From contig JAWKUK010000005.1 of assembly GCA_041398605.1 (NCBI GenBank), forward strand, positions 248,001 to 312,000: 64,000 nt of DNA, in the 5' to 3' direction. This document shows, one piece after another, positions 1-7,107 of the stretch. The stretch's first letter is position 1; every line of letters starts with the position of its first letter. A program made the position numbers and the translations under genes. The DNA comes from JAWKUK01 sp041398605. Lineage in GTDB: Bacteria > Planctomycetota > UBA1135 > GCA-002686595. A model generated the notes under the pieces. It was not told where the DNA came from and searched no databases. It was given only the letters and a program-made list of their open reading frames with translations.

Positions 1-470
1 TCCTCGATCTTTTGGGCGCGGCGGTCGTGGTGGAGGATGCTGAAGATCGTGCCCACCCCGCCATTGACGTCCAGGTTCGACGAGCCGTCGAGCGGATCGA
101 ACAGCACGACGTAGGGGCGCTCGCCCGTGGTGTCGCGGTGCAGGATGTGCGCGTGCTCGTCCTCCTCGGACCCGAGGATCGCGACGCCCGGGCGCGAGCC
201 GAGGCACCGGATCAGGGTCTCGTTCGCGATCACGTCGAGCTTCTGCTGCTCCTCTCCCTGGACGTTGTCCGCCCCGTGGGCGCCAAGGACGTCCTCGAGC
301 CGCGCGCGCCGCACGCGCGCCGCGATGAACTTCGCTGACAGCGTCAGGGCGGACAGGATCCAGGTCAGCGTCCCCGTCGCCTGGGGGAAGCGGGCCTCCT
401 CGCGCAGGAGGAACGACTGGATCGAGGTGAGATTGCGGGGCGCCGAGAGCGCAGGCGGTGTTTCGGGCAT
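1..470 (-). CDS. fbp: Fructose-1,6-bisphosphatase class I, N-terminal part (cut by window edge)
   Basis: Hydrolyses fructose-1,6-bisphosphate to fructose-6-phosphate in the cytoplasm (gluconeogenesis). The minus-strand frame opens with ATG at 470 and stays open to the window edge, giving the first 156 residues; the rest lies outside. The family signature DPLDGSSNLDVN is at residues 125-136 and is followed by GTIFSI. The upstream metal-binding acidic patch GSEED is at 100-104. Family members are usually about 330 residues, so roughly half is visible. The start fits: an N-terminal helix with SIQSFLL begins about 17 residues in, as in bacterial class I enzymes. It lies 44 bp downstream of the small Cys protein on the same strand, probably co-transcribed. 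Identification is from the motif and surrounding residues; confidence is high although truncated. Confidence 0.93.
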   Translation of the reverse strand, partial: MPETPPALSAPRNLTSIQSFLLREEARFPQATGTLTWILSALTLSAKFIAARVRRARLEDVLGAHGADNVQGEEQQKLDVIANETLIRCLGSRPGVAILGSEEDEHAHILHRDTTGERPYVVLFDPLDGSSNLDVNGGVGTIFSILHHDRRAQKIE

Positions 471-514
471 GGCTTATAGAGGATGTTAGCGGGGGGACAC
501 GGCGCCGCGGAGCG

Positions 515-730
515 TCACGCGAAGCGATCGCCGGCCGGGCGGCTGGGGCGCTCCGCGGCGGTCCGCGGCCGCAAATCGAAGCTCCGGCAGGGCTCGCCGG
601 TCGCGTCCAGAACCACGAGCGCGGGCAACCGGACCCCCTCGAACCCGTAGACTCGACAGCCGCGGGGCGTCTCCGGGCGCCAAGTCACCACGAAGTGACG
701 ACACCGTGTGCAGTCGATTCGGTCCTCCAT
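515..730 (-). CDS. Small conserved cysteine protein (71 aa), function unknown
   Basis: Encodes 71 residues from ATG at 730. The N-terminus carries CTRCRHF (Cys7, Cys10), followed by TWRPETPRGCRVYGF (Cys25) and a conserved-looking GEPCRSF (Cys48). Four cysteines in this spacing suggest a small metal-binding fold. I recall similar short proteins (CxxCxHF ... TW-P-PRGCR-YGF ... G-PC--F) being widespread in bacteria and annotated as hypothetical. The Arg/Pro-rich last 20 residues look like a lineage-specific tail. The reading frame continues upstream to 838, but that would overlap the divergent Sel1 gene, and the motif starts right after Met at 730. It is divergent from the Sel1 gene (47 bp between starts) and 44 bp upstream of fbp on the same strand. 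Confidence 0.7.
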   Translation of the reverse strand: MEDRIDCTRCRHFVVTWRPETPRGCRVYGFEGVRLPALVVLDATGEPCRSFDLRPRTAAERPSRPAGDRFA

Positions 731-777
731 CGGTTCCAATATCGGCAGGGCCCGGCGCGGCCCCAAGCGCGCTCGCC

Positions 778-2181
778 ATGGCAGACCAAGAGATTCAAGA
801 TCTGCGCACCCGCTCGCAAGAGGGGGACGCGGTCGCACAGTTCGAGCTCGCGTGCCGCTACGCGGACGGAGACGGGGTCCCCCGGAGCGAGGCGACGGCG
901 TACCGCTGGTTCCTGCGGGCGGCAGAGGGCGACCACGTGGAGGCGATGGCCTCGGTCGGGCGCTCCCATCACCACGGGCTCGGCGCGCCGCGTGACCACG
1001 CCCTCGCGGCGCAGTGGTACGAGCGCGCCCTCGCCCTCGGCTCGGACGAAGTGCACTTCGACCTCGGAGAGCTCCTGGCGGAGAGCGATCAGTTCCCGCG
1101 GGACCTCCCGCGGGCGCTGGCGCTCCTGCGCGAGGGCTTCGAGCGGCACCAGGACGAGGAGTGCGCGGGGCTCCTCGCGGAGCTCTACGAGGAGCAGCTC
1201 GCCGACCAGGCGGAGAGCGTGCGTTGGCTGCGGATCGCAGCGGACGCGGGCCATGCCTCGTCGATGGTGCAGCTCGGGTTCCGCCACCGCTTTGGCGACG
1301 GCGTGCCGCGCAGCTTCAAGGAGATGCTGCGCTGGTACCGCGCCGCTGCGGAGCAGGACGATCCGGTCGCATTGGGCAACCTCGCCGTCTGTTACGCGAA
1401 TGGCGAGGGGGTCACGCGCGACCTCGAGCGCGCTTATGAGCTGCGCCAGCGGGCTTCGGAGCTGGGGCATGTGGCCTCCGAGCGCTGGCTCGCGTTTGCG
1501 TTGGTGGACGGCACGGGCATCGCGCCGGACCTCGCCGCGGGGCGCGAGCGCCTCGAGGGGCTGGCGCAGGACGACCCTGAGGTCGCGCACGATCTCGCGG
1601 TGCGGCTGATCGAGGGGGTCGGGCTCGACAAGGACGTGCCGGCCGGCCTCGACTGGCTGCGACGTTCGGCCGAGGCGGGGTTTGCGCCGGCGTCGACCTA
1701 CCTCGGCGTGCTCGCGTGGTACGGCGAGGCGGTGCCGCTCGACCGGGCCGTGGCCCTCGATCATTACCGGCACGCGGCGTCGCTCGGCGACGCGTACGGC
1801 GCGGCGAACCTCGGCTTCGCGCTGATGGAGGGCGAGCACCTGCCGCGCGACGTCGAGCGCGGCCGCGAGCTGGTGACCGACGCCGCGCGCCGCGGGAACG
1901 CCCAAGCCGCGCTCTGGATCGCGAAGCGGCACCTCGAGGGCTCGGGCGGCTTCGAGCTCGACCCTGCGGCGGCCAAGGCTGTCCTGGAGGCGTGCATGCT
2001 CGTGGAAGAGGACGGCGACGTCCTGTTCCAGCTCGCGGAGTTTGCCGAGGGCGGTATCGGGGGCCAAGTGGAGCTGCGGCGGGCGCTCGAGCTCTACCAG
2101 CTGGCCCAGGTCAACGGGCGCGATGTCCGCGTCGAAGTGGGGCGGCTGCGGAAGCGGTTGAGGGAAGGACCCCCGGCTTAG
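778..2181 (+). CDS. Sel1-like repeat protein (467 aa)
   Basis: A tandem array of about ten Sel1-like repeats (alpha/alpha helical hairpins of about 36 residues). The repeated pattern is A--LG--Y--G-GV-RD---A--W---AA--G; examples are YADGDGVPRSEATAYRWF near residue 30 and YANGEGVTRDLERAYEL further on. Such proteins scaffold protein-protein interactions or signalling; no enzymatic domain is visible. There is no signal peptide, so it is probably cytoplasmic. ATG at 778 begins MADQEIQDLRTRSQEGD, the usual start of the first repeat; an in-frame upstream start at 706 would run into the divergent small gene. It ends in TAG, which shows that UAG is an ordinary stop codon in this genome. It is followed by an AT-rich inverted repeat. 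Confidence 0.85.
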   Translation: MADQEIQDLRTRSQEGDAVAQFELACRYADGDGVPRSEATAYRWFLRAAEGDHVEAMASVGRSHHHGLGAPRDHALAAQWYERALALGSDEVHFDLGELLAESDQFPRDLPRALALLREGFERHQDEECAGLLAELYEEQLADQAESVRWLRIAADAGHASSMVQLGFRHRFGDGVPRSFKEMLRWYRAAAEQDDPVALGNLAVCYANGEGVTRDLERAYELRQRASELGHVASERWLAFALVDGTGIAPDLAAGRERLEGLAQDDPEVAHDLAVRLIEGVGLDKDVPAGLDWLRRSAEAGFAPASTYLGVLAWYGEAVPLDRAVALDHYRHAASLGDAYGAANLGFALMEGEHLPRDVERGRELVTDAARRGNAQAALWIAKRHLEGSGGFELDPAAAKAVLEACMLVEEDGDVLFQLAEFAEGGIGGQVELRRALELYQLAQVNGRDVRVEVGRLRKRLREGPPA

Positions 2182-2216
2182 AACATACTCGTAAATAGCA
2201 TACTTGTCAGTATGTT
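2182..2216. promoter_or_regulatory. AT-rich nested inverted repeat between Sel1 gene and cobB-like gene
   Basis: AACATACT at 2182-2189 is the exact complement of AGTATGTT at 2209-2216. A second, tighter palindrome, CATACT-TGTC-AGTATG, occupies 2199-2214. The stretch starts directly after the Sel1 stop codon and is strikingly AT-rich for this GC-rich DNA. It could be an operator or promoter region for the gene starting at 2328, or alternative hairpins ending the Sel1 transcript. No T-run follows, so an intrinsic terminator is less likely. Confidence 0.4.
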
Positions 2217-2327
2217 ACTTGCGTAGTGTGGCTTGGCGTGTGTCCAATTCGGGACTACCCGACCCACCGGGTGCCCGGAGGTTTGGATCGCCGCCGCCAC
2301 ATCTCTAGCATCCGTCGCCCCATCGCG

Positions 2328-3707
2328 ATGCACCGGGTCCCTCGCTTACTTGTCTCTGGAGTCGGGTGTGGTGTCGGCAAGTCCGCCGCCCTCTTGACGA
2401 TCGCCGCAGGGCTGCGGCGCCGAGGCCTCTCCGTAGCGGCGTTCACCCTGGGTCCAGACGGCCATGACGCGCCCATGATGGAGCGCCTGACGGGTCGGCC
2501 CGCCCACTGCCTCGACCCTTGGCTCATGGGGCGGCAGACCCTCCGGCGGACCTTTCAACGGGGCGTCGAGGGGGCTGACGTCGCGCTCGTCGAGGGGGCC
2601 CTCGGGCTCTTCGATGGGGTGGACCCGACCTCCGACGACGGGTCGTCCGCGGAGCTCGCGCGCTGGCTCGAGCTGCCGGTCCTGCTCGTGCTGGACGGGT
2701 CGAACCTCGGCGGCTCGATCGCGGCGCTGGCGCGCGGGTTCCAGCGCTACGACCCGCGCGTCCCGATCGCCGGCTTCATCGCCAATCACGTCGATGGCCC
2801 GGGGCACACCGGGAACCTGCGCGCGTCGCTCGAAGCGAGCGGCTCTGCGCCGCTGCTCGGTTCGTTGCCGACGTGCACGACGCTGCGGCATCCGGGGCGT
2901 GACCTCGGCGCCTGTCCGCGCGACGCCGGTTGGCTCGATGAGGTGCGCATCGAGGCGCTCGGCCAGCTCGCCGAGCGTTGCTTCGACCTCGACGCGATGC
3001 TCGCGGTGGCGCGGGCTGCGACGCCGCTGCCGGAGCCGCTGGCGTTGACGTCCGCGCCCTGCGCCGTGCGCGTCGGCGTCGCGCTTGACGCGGCGTTCAA
3101 TCGTTACTTCGAGGACGACCTGGCGCGGCTCGAGGCGGCGGGCGCGGAGCTCGTGCCGTTCTCGCCGTTGACCGACCGGAGGCTGCCGGACCTCGACGGG
3201 TTGGTCCTGGGTGACGGACCGGTTGAGAGCCACACGGCGGAGCTCTCATCGAACACCGGCCTGCGCGAGGCGCTGCGCGGCGCGATCGCGCGCGGGGTGC
3301 CGACGCTCGCGTTGGGTGGGGGCCTCGTGTACTTGGCGCGCGGCGCGCGTTCGTTGTCAGGGACCTTGCACCGGCTCGTCGGGGCGTTGGACGTCGACTT
3401 CGTGTGCACCGCAGAGCCGATGCTCGCGGGGTACGTCGAGGTCGAGACGAACTGCGAGACGTTGGTCGGTCCGGAGGGCACGCGCCTGCGCGGCCACGCT
3501 TGGCGCCACGCGCGCCTCTCCGACGCGTCGCTGGATGCCTCCGAGGCCGACGCGCCGTTCGTGCGGGCGATCACGGGTCCTGAGGTCCACGCGTACGGCG
3601 GCACAAACCTGTTGGCGTTGCCGTTTCGCACGCACTGGGCGTCGTCGCCGCGCGTCCCGGAGACGTTTGTCGCGGCGTGCGTCCGGTCGACCGCCCTCTT
3701 CCATTGA
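2328..3707 (+). CDS. CobB/CbiA-like cobyrinate a,c-diamide synthase homologue lacking the glutaminase cysteine
   Basis: 459 residues, the usual length for cobyrinate/hydrogenobyrinate a,c-diamide synthase, an ATP-dependent glutamine amidotransferase of the cobalamin pathway. The N-terminal half has the P-loop GVGCGVGKS (residues 11-19), a GPDGHDAP stretch where the family has GPDYIDP, TGRPAHCLDPWLM, and EGALGLFDG (89-97). The C-terminal half is a class I glutaminase fold, but the nucleophile elbow that normally reads AECGG is ALGGG, putting Gly at position 330 in place of the catalytic Cys. A C-terminal THWASSP may retain the His region. It may use ammonia, act on another substrate or be inactive. 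ATG at 2328 places the P-loop normally. No other cobalamin gene is in the window. Confidence 0.75.
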   Translation: MHRVPRLLVSGVGCGVGKSAALLTIAAGLRRRGLSVAAFTLGPDGHDAPMMERLTGRPAHCLDPWLMGRQTLRRTFQRGVEGADVALVEGALGLFDGVDPTSDDGSSAELARWLELPVLLVLDGSNLGGSIAALARGFQRYDPRVPIAGFIANHVDGPGHTGNLRASLEASGSAPLLGSLPTCTTLRHPGRDLGACPRDAGWLDEVRIEALGQLAERCFDLDAMLAVARAATPLPEPLALTSAPCAVRVGVALDAAFNRYFEDDLARLEAAGAELVPFSPLTDRRLPDLDGLVLGDGPVESHTAELSSNTGLREALRGAIARGVPTLALGGGLVYLARGARSLSGTLHRLVGALDVDFVCTAEPMLAGYVEVETNCETLVGPEGTRLRGHAWRHARLSDASLDASEADAPFVRAITGPEVHAYGGTNLLALPFRTHWASSPRVPETFVAACVRSTALFH

Positions 3708-3710
3708 TTC

Positions 3711-3801
3711 GCGGGCTGGTGACCCGCGGGCTGGTGACCCGCGGGCTGGTGACCCGCGGGCTGGTGACCCGCGGGCTGGCGCAGCGCGCCCAGCCCGCGG
3801 G
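3711..3801. repeat. Tandem 15-bp repeat (4.6 copies) ending in a 12-bp stem hairpin
   Basis: The unit GCGGGCTGGTGACCC repeats perfectly at 3711, 3726, 3741 and 3756, with a partial fifth unit at 3771-3779. The last unit pairs with an inverted partner: 3768-3779 is complementary to 3790-3801 (12 bp, 10-nt loop). It sits between the convergent cobB-like gene and sulfatase gene, so the hairpin could act as a bidirectional terminator. The perfect tandem copies suggest recent slippage. Confidence 0.75.
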
Positions 3802-3826
3802 GGCTGCGGTCCGTATCGTGCGCGCG

Positions 3827-5335
3827 TCAGCGGGGCCGGGACCAGGGGCCGCCGAGCTCGTCGCGGCGGGTGTCCGCGCGCGCGCGTAGGTCCGCCAACA
3901 CCACAGCGTACGACGGGTCCCCGACCAGGTTCGTCACCTCGTCGAAGTCCGCCTGGTGGTCGTACAGCTCCTCGACGATCGGATCGCTCTCGAACCAGCG
4001 GATGTACGTGAAGCGCTCCGTCCGCAGGCCCTCGCTCTTCGGGAGGATCGGCGTGTCGAACAGGTGCTCATAGAAGAACTCCGTACGCCACTCCACCGGC
4101 GCCACCCCGCGCGCCAACGGCACGAGGCTCCGCCCCTGGTACGTGCTCGGCGCAGCGACCCCCGCGTACTCCAAGATGGTCGGCGCGAGGTCCACGTTCA
4201 GCGCCGTCAAGTCGCATGTCCCGCCCCGCCGCAGCGCCGGCAGCCGCGGGTCCATGACGATCAACGGGATCCGCACCGAGGGCTCGTACGCGTACCACTT
4301 GCCCGCGAAGCCGCGCTCGCCCAGGAAGTAGCCGTTGTCCGAACAGAACACGATCACCGTGTCGTCGGCGAGGCCGCGCGCCGCGAGGGCGCCCCGCAGC
4401 CGCCCGACCACCGCGTCCACGCCGCTGATCATGCGGTAATAGCCGCGCACCATCTCTTGGTACTTCCGCGGCTCGTCGAAGCGCCAATGGAACCGCCGCC
4501 GGCTCTCTGATCGCTGCACAAACTCCGGCGCCGCCGCAAAGACCTCCGCCGTCATCGTCCGCGGCACAGGGAACTCGACGTCGTCGTACCAGCCGTCCTG
4601 CGCCGCAGGCCAGAAGTACTGCTGCGGGTCGCCGTCCTCCGCGTGCGGGGCGTTGAAGCTGATCGACAGGCACCAAGGCTGCGCGCCGTCACAGCCGTCC
4701 AAGAACTCGAGCGCGCGGTCGCACGTGAGGTCGGTGAGGTGACGCTGCGTCCCGTCGGGCTGCGCCTTCCAGTACGGCCCAGGGCTCAACGGCGCGAAGG
4801 AATCGAACATCACCGCCGAGCCGCCTTGCCCCGCGCGCACCCCGAACTTGCCGACAAACCCCGTGCGATAGCCCGCGCGCCGGAGCTCTGCGGGGTAGCT
4901 CGCCGCCACGTCCGCGGCGCTCATCGGCGGCGTGCCGAAGGTGTACTTGTGCGTGCGCTCATAGAGCCCCGTCAAGATCGTCGCGCGGCTCGCGGCGCAG
5001 ATCGACGTCGTCACGAACGCATTGCGAAAGCGGACGCCGTCCTGCGCGAGCGCGTCCATGTGGGGCGTGCGCGCGCGGGGATTGCCGGCGCACCCGAGCG
5101 CGTCCCAGCGCTGATCGTCCGTGACGAGCAACAGGATGTTGGGGCGCCGCGTGGCCTGCGCTTCAGCCGCGACCTCGGCTTCGGGCGCAGGCTGCGCCTC
5201 CGGCTCCTGGGCAAACCCTCCACCCACGAGCAACGGCGCCGCCAGCGCGATCGCGACGCGACCGCGCGGGCGAGCGCCGCGCCGATAGAGCCAATTTCGA
5301 GCGAGGCGCGCAGCAGCGGTTGAGATCGTCCCCAT
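3827..5335 (-). CDS. Secreted arylsulfatase-type sulfatase
   Basis: About 502 residues. An N-terminal hydrophobic export segment (VAIALAAPLLVGGGFAQ) precedes the alkaline-phosphatase-like sulfatase domain. The domain opens with RPNILLLVTDDQRWDALG (metal-binding Asp pair) and TPHMDALAQDGVRFRNAF. The formylglycine site is CAASR within SICAASRATILTG, matching the C-x-[PA]-S-R type recognised by formylglycine-generating enzyme. FVGKFGV and a later CSDNGYFLGERG (metal-binding D-N) complete the active site. Planctomycetes use such enzymes to desulfate algal or host polysaccharides; the substrate cannot be read from sequence. ATG at 5335 is preferred because an upstream in-frame Met would lengthen the N-terminus unnecessarily. 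It lies 46 bp downstream of the sigma factor gene on the same strand. Confidence 0.9.
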   Translation of the reverse strand: MGTISTAAARLARNWLYRRGARPRGRVAIALAAPLLVGGGFAQEPEAQPAPEAEVAAEAQATRRPNILLLVTDDQRWDALGCAGNPRARTPHMDALAQDGVRFRNAFVTTSICAASRATILTGLYERTHKYTFGTPPMSAADVAASYPAELRRAGYRTGFVGKFGVRAGQGGSAVMFDSFAPLSPGPYWKAQPDGTQRHLTDLTCDRALEFLDGCDGAQPWCLSISFNAPHAEDGDPQQYFWPAAQDGWYDDVEFPVPRTMTAEVFAAAPEFVQRSESRRRFHWRFDEPRKYQEMVRGYYRMISGVDAVVGRLRGALAARGLADDTVIVFCSDNGYFLGERGFAGKWYAYEPSVRIPLIVMDPRLPALRRGGTCDLTALNVDLAPTILEYAGVAAPSTYQGRSLVPLARGVAPVEWRTEFFYEHLFDTPILPKSEGLRTERFTYIRWFESDPIVEELYDHQADFDEVTNLVGDPSYAVVLADLRARADTRRDELGGPWSRPR

Positions 5336-5381
5336 GGGGGCGCGATGTTCGCACGCCTGCGGCCAAGCCGCCACCGAGCGC

Positions 5382-6281
5382 TCACATGAGCAGCGTATTC
5401 TGCTTCGCGTTGAAGAGGCCCTTCAGGCGCAGCATCACGTTCGAGTGGATCTGGCACACACGGCTCTCCGTCAGCGCCAGCATCTCGCCGATCTCGCGCA
5501 TCGTGTGACCGACCTGGTAGTACTGCTCGATGATGAAGCGCTCCTTGCCGGTCAGCGAGCGGCAGATGAACGTCATCATGTCCTCGCGGTTGATCTCGCC
5601 GATGGGGTCGACGCTCTTGCGGTCCTCCAGGACGTCGACCTTCTCCATCGAGCCGTCCTCGTCGCGGTCCTCCCACTTGTCCGACAGGGAGTACATCGAC
5701 TTGGCGCTGGCGCTGGCGATCTCGATGCTGAGCTCGCCGTGCTCGAGCTCGAGCTCCGCCGCCAGCTCCGCGTGCGTGGGCTCACGGCCGTGCATGCCGA
5801 TCAGCCGCTGCAGCGCGCGCTCGATGCGCGAGGCCTTCAGGCGGACGAGGCGCGGGACCCAGTCCTGGCTCCGTAGCTGGTCGAGGATCGAGCCGCGGAT
5901 ACGGGTCGTGCAGTACGTCTTGAACTTGATGCCGCGCTCGGGCTCGAAGCCGCGGATCGCGTCCATCAGGCCGAACAGGCCGGCGCTGACCAGGTCGTCG
6001 AGCTCGATCGACTTCGGCAGCGTCTGCAGCAGGCGCTCCGCGATGTAACGCACCAGCGGGTAGTGGCGCTCCATCAAGACGTTGCGAATGTGCTCCGTCT
6101 GCGGGCCGTTCTTCGCCTTGCGCGCCTGGCGATAATGCGCCCAGATCTCCTCGGTCGGAAGCTCCTCGATCGGGGTCGTCATCTTTGGCTGCTCTCGCTC
6201 GGAGGTCGCTTGGCGGGTCACTTTGACCTGCTGGGCGGCCGGCTGGACAAGGGTGTCGGACGTGCTCTTTTTCGTGGCCAT
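5382..6281 (-). CDS. FliA/WhiG-family RNA polymerase sigma factor
   Basis: 299 residues. Region 2 includes LVRYIAERL (76-84), the core-binding ELDDLVSAGLFGLMDAIRGF (93-112) and the -10 element reader FKTYCTTRIRGSILDQLRSQDW (120-141). Region 3 follows (PRLVRLKASRIERALQRL), and region 4 has the helix-turn-helix MREIGEMLALTESRVCQIHS (261-280). This order and these motifs match FliA/WhiG-type sigma-28 factors. Residues 1-33, rich in Thr/Gln/Lys, are an extension; Met34 is an alternative start. No flagellar or anti-sigma (FlgM) gene is nearby, so its regulon is unclear. It lies 42 bp after apt on the same strand, between metabolic and sulfatase genes. Confidence 0.9.
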   Translation of the reverse strand: MATKKSTSDTLVQPAAQQVKVTRQATSEREQPKMTTPIEELPTEEIWAHYRQARKAKNGPQTEHIRNVLMERHYPLVRYIAERLLQTLPKSIELDDLVSAGLFGLMDAIRGFEPERGIKFKTYCTTRIRGSILDQLRSQDWVPRLVRLKASRIERALQRLIGMHGREPTHAELAAELELEHGELSIEIASASAKSMYSLSDKWEDRDEDGSMEKVDVLEDRKSVDPIGEINREDMMTFICRSLTGKERFIIEQYYQVGHTMREIGEMLALTESRVCQIHSNVMLRLKGLFNAKQNTLLM

Positions 6282-6323
6282 GTTCGGAGCGCCCCTCGCC
6301 GGGGCAAGCTAGGTTGCCCGCGG

Positions 6324-6854
6324 TCAGTCGACTGTGATCAGGGAATGGGTCGGCAGGTCGAGCCGCTTGCGCCCCTCGAGGAACGCGAGCTCGATGACGA
6401 CGACGGCCGCGATCGGCTCCCCGCCGATGCGCCGCACGAGCTTCGCGGCGGCGCCCATCGTGCCGCCCGTCGCGAGGAGGTCATCCACGAGCAGCACGCG
6501 CTTGCCGCTGTCGCAGGCGTCGACGTGGATCTCGATGGTGTCCGTGCCGTACTCGAGCTCGTAGGACTCCGCGGCTGTGCGCCAAGGCAGCTTGCCGGGT
6601 TTGCGAATCGGTACAAAACCCTTGTTCAAGGCCAGCGCGAGCGCGGTTCCGAAGATGAAGCCGCGCGACTCGACGCCGGCGATCACGTCGTAGGTCGAGG
6701 GGTCGACGAGCGAGGCCAGGCCGTCGATCGTGGCGCGCAGGCCCTCCGCGCTCTGGAGCAGCGGGGTGATGTCTTTGAACAGGATCCCCTTCTTCGGGAA
6801 GTCCGGGACGTCGCGGATGTAGCGTTCGATCACAGGCGCGTGCCCCAAGCTCAA
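6324..6854 (-). CDS. apt: Adenine phosphoribosyltransferase
   Basis: Converts adenine and PRPP to AMP (purine salvage, cytoplasm). 176 residues, the usual family length. The N-terminus IRDVPDFPKKGILFKDITPLL (13-33) is the conserved Apt start. GVESRGFIFG lies at 60-69, the flexible loop at WRTAAESYELEYG, and the PRPP-binding motif RVLLVDDLLATGG at 119-131. It lies downstream of argS and 42 bp upstream of the sigma factor gene, all on the minus strand. The 244 bp between argS and apt hold two hairpins and a small tandem repeat. Confidence 0.95.
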   Translation of the reverse strand: MSLGHAPVIERYIRDVPDFPKKGILFKDITPLLQSAEGLRATIDGLASLVDPSTYDVIAGVESRGFIFGTALALALNKGFVPIRKPGKLPWRTAAESYELEYGTDTIEIHVDACDSGKRVLLVDDLLATGGTMGAAAKLVRRIGGEPIAAVVVIELAFLEGRKRLDLPTHSLITVD

Positions 6855-6922
6855 GTCATCCCCGTGGGTCCGCGCCGTGCCGACTCCGAGTCGCAGGTCG
6901 CGGTGGCGGAGCTAGGGACACT

Positions 6923-6945
6923 CCGCCGAAGTTCGTCTTCGGCGG
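6923..6945. promoter_or_regulatory. 9-bp stem hairpin upstream of apt
   Basis: CCGCCGAAG (6923-6931) pairs exactly with CTTCGGCGG (6937-6945) across a 5-nt loop. It is about 70 bp upstream of the apt start and downstream of argS. It may be a transcript terminator or a leader structure; no T-run is evident. Confidence 0.35.
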
Positions 6946-7017
6946 GCTAAGGGGGCGACTTGAACGGCCTCCAGTGGAAACCGTTTCCAGGGGGCAAAAG
7001 GGCCCGAAATTGCGCTC

Positions 7018-7042
7018 GGACCGTCGCGTTTCGCGACGGTCC
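7018..7042. terminator. Perfect 11-bp hairpin downstream of argS
   Basis: GGACCGTCGCG (7018-7028) pairs with CGCGACGGTCC (7032-7042) around a TTT loop, about 57 bp past the argS stop. Stability and position fit an argS terminator, though there is no long T-run. Because it is symmetric it could act on either strand. Confidence 0.5.
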
Positions 7043-7065
7043 CGCGCCGCTTCGGGCCACATCGG

Positions 7066-7107
7066 GCTGCTCACATCCGGCTGCTCACATCGCGCAGCTC
7101 ACATCGC
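7066..7107. repeat. Three tandem copies of a 14-bp repeat at the argS 3' end
   Basis: GCTGCTCACATC starts at 7066 and 7080, with a variant GCAGCTCACATC at 7094. The third unit overlaps the argS stop codon (7099-7101). On the coding strand the core reads GATGTGAGC. It may be simple slippage that extended the 3' end. Confidence 0.55.

Noticed and set aside
12..489. Plus-strand open frames over 12-489.
   Set aside because: They are shadows of the minus-strand fructose-bisphosphatase, whose catalytic motifs are clear.
3711..3780. CRISPR array or iteron origin at the 15-bp tandem repeats.
   Set aside because: Units abut with no spacers, the length is too short for CRISPR repeats, and no cas or replication gene is nearby.
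5382..6281. Flagellar operon around the FliA/WhiG-like sigma factor.
   Set aside because: Neighbours are apt, argS and a sulfatase; no flagellar or anti-sigma gene occurs in the window.
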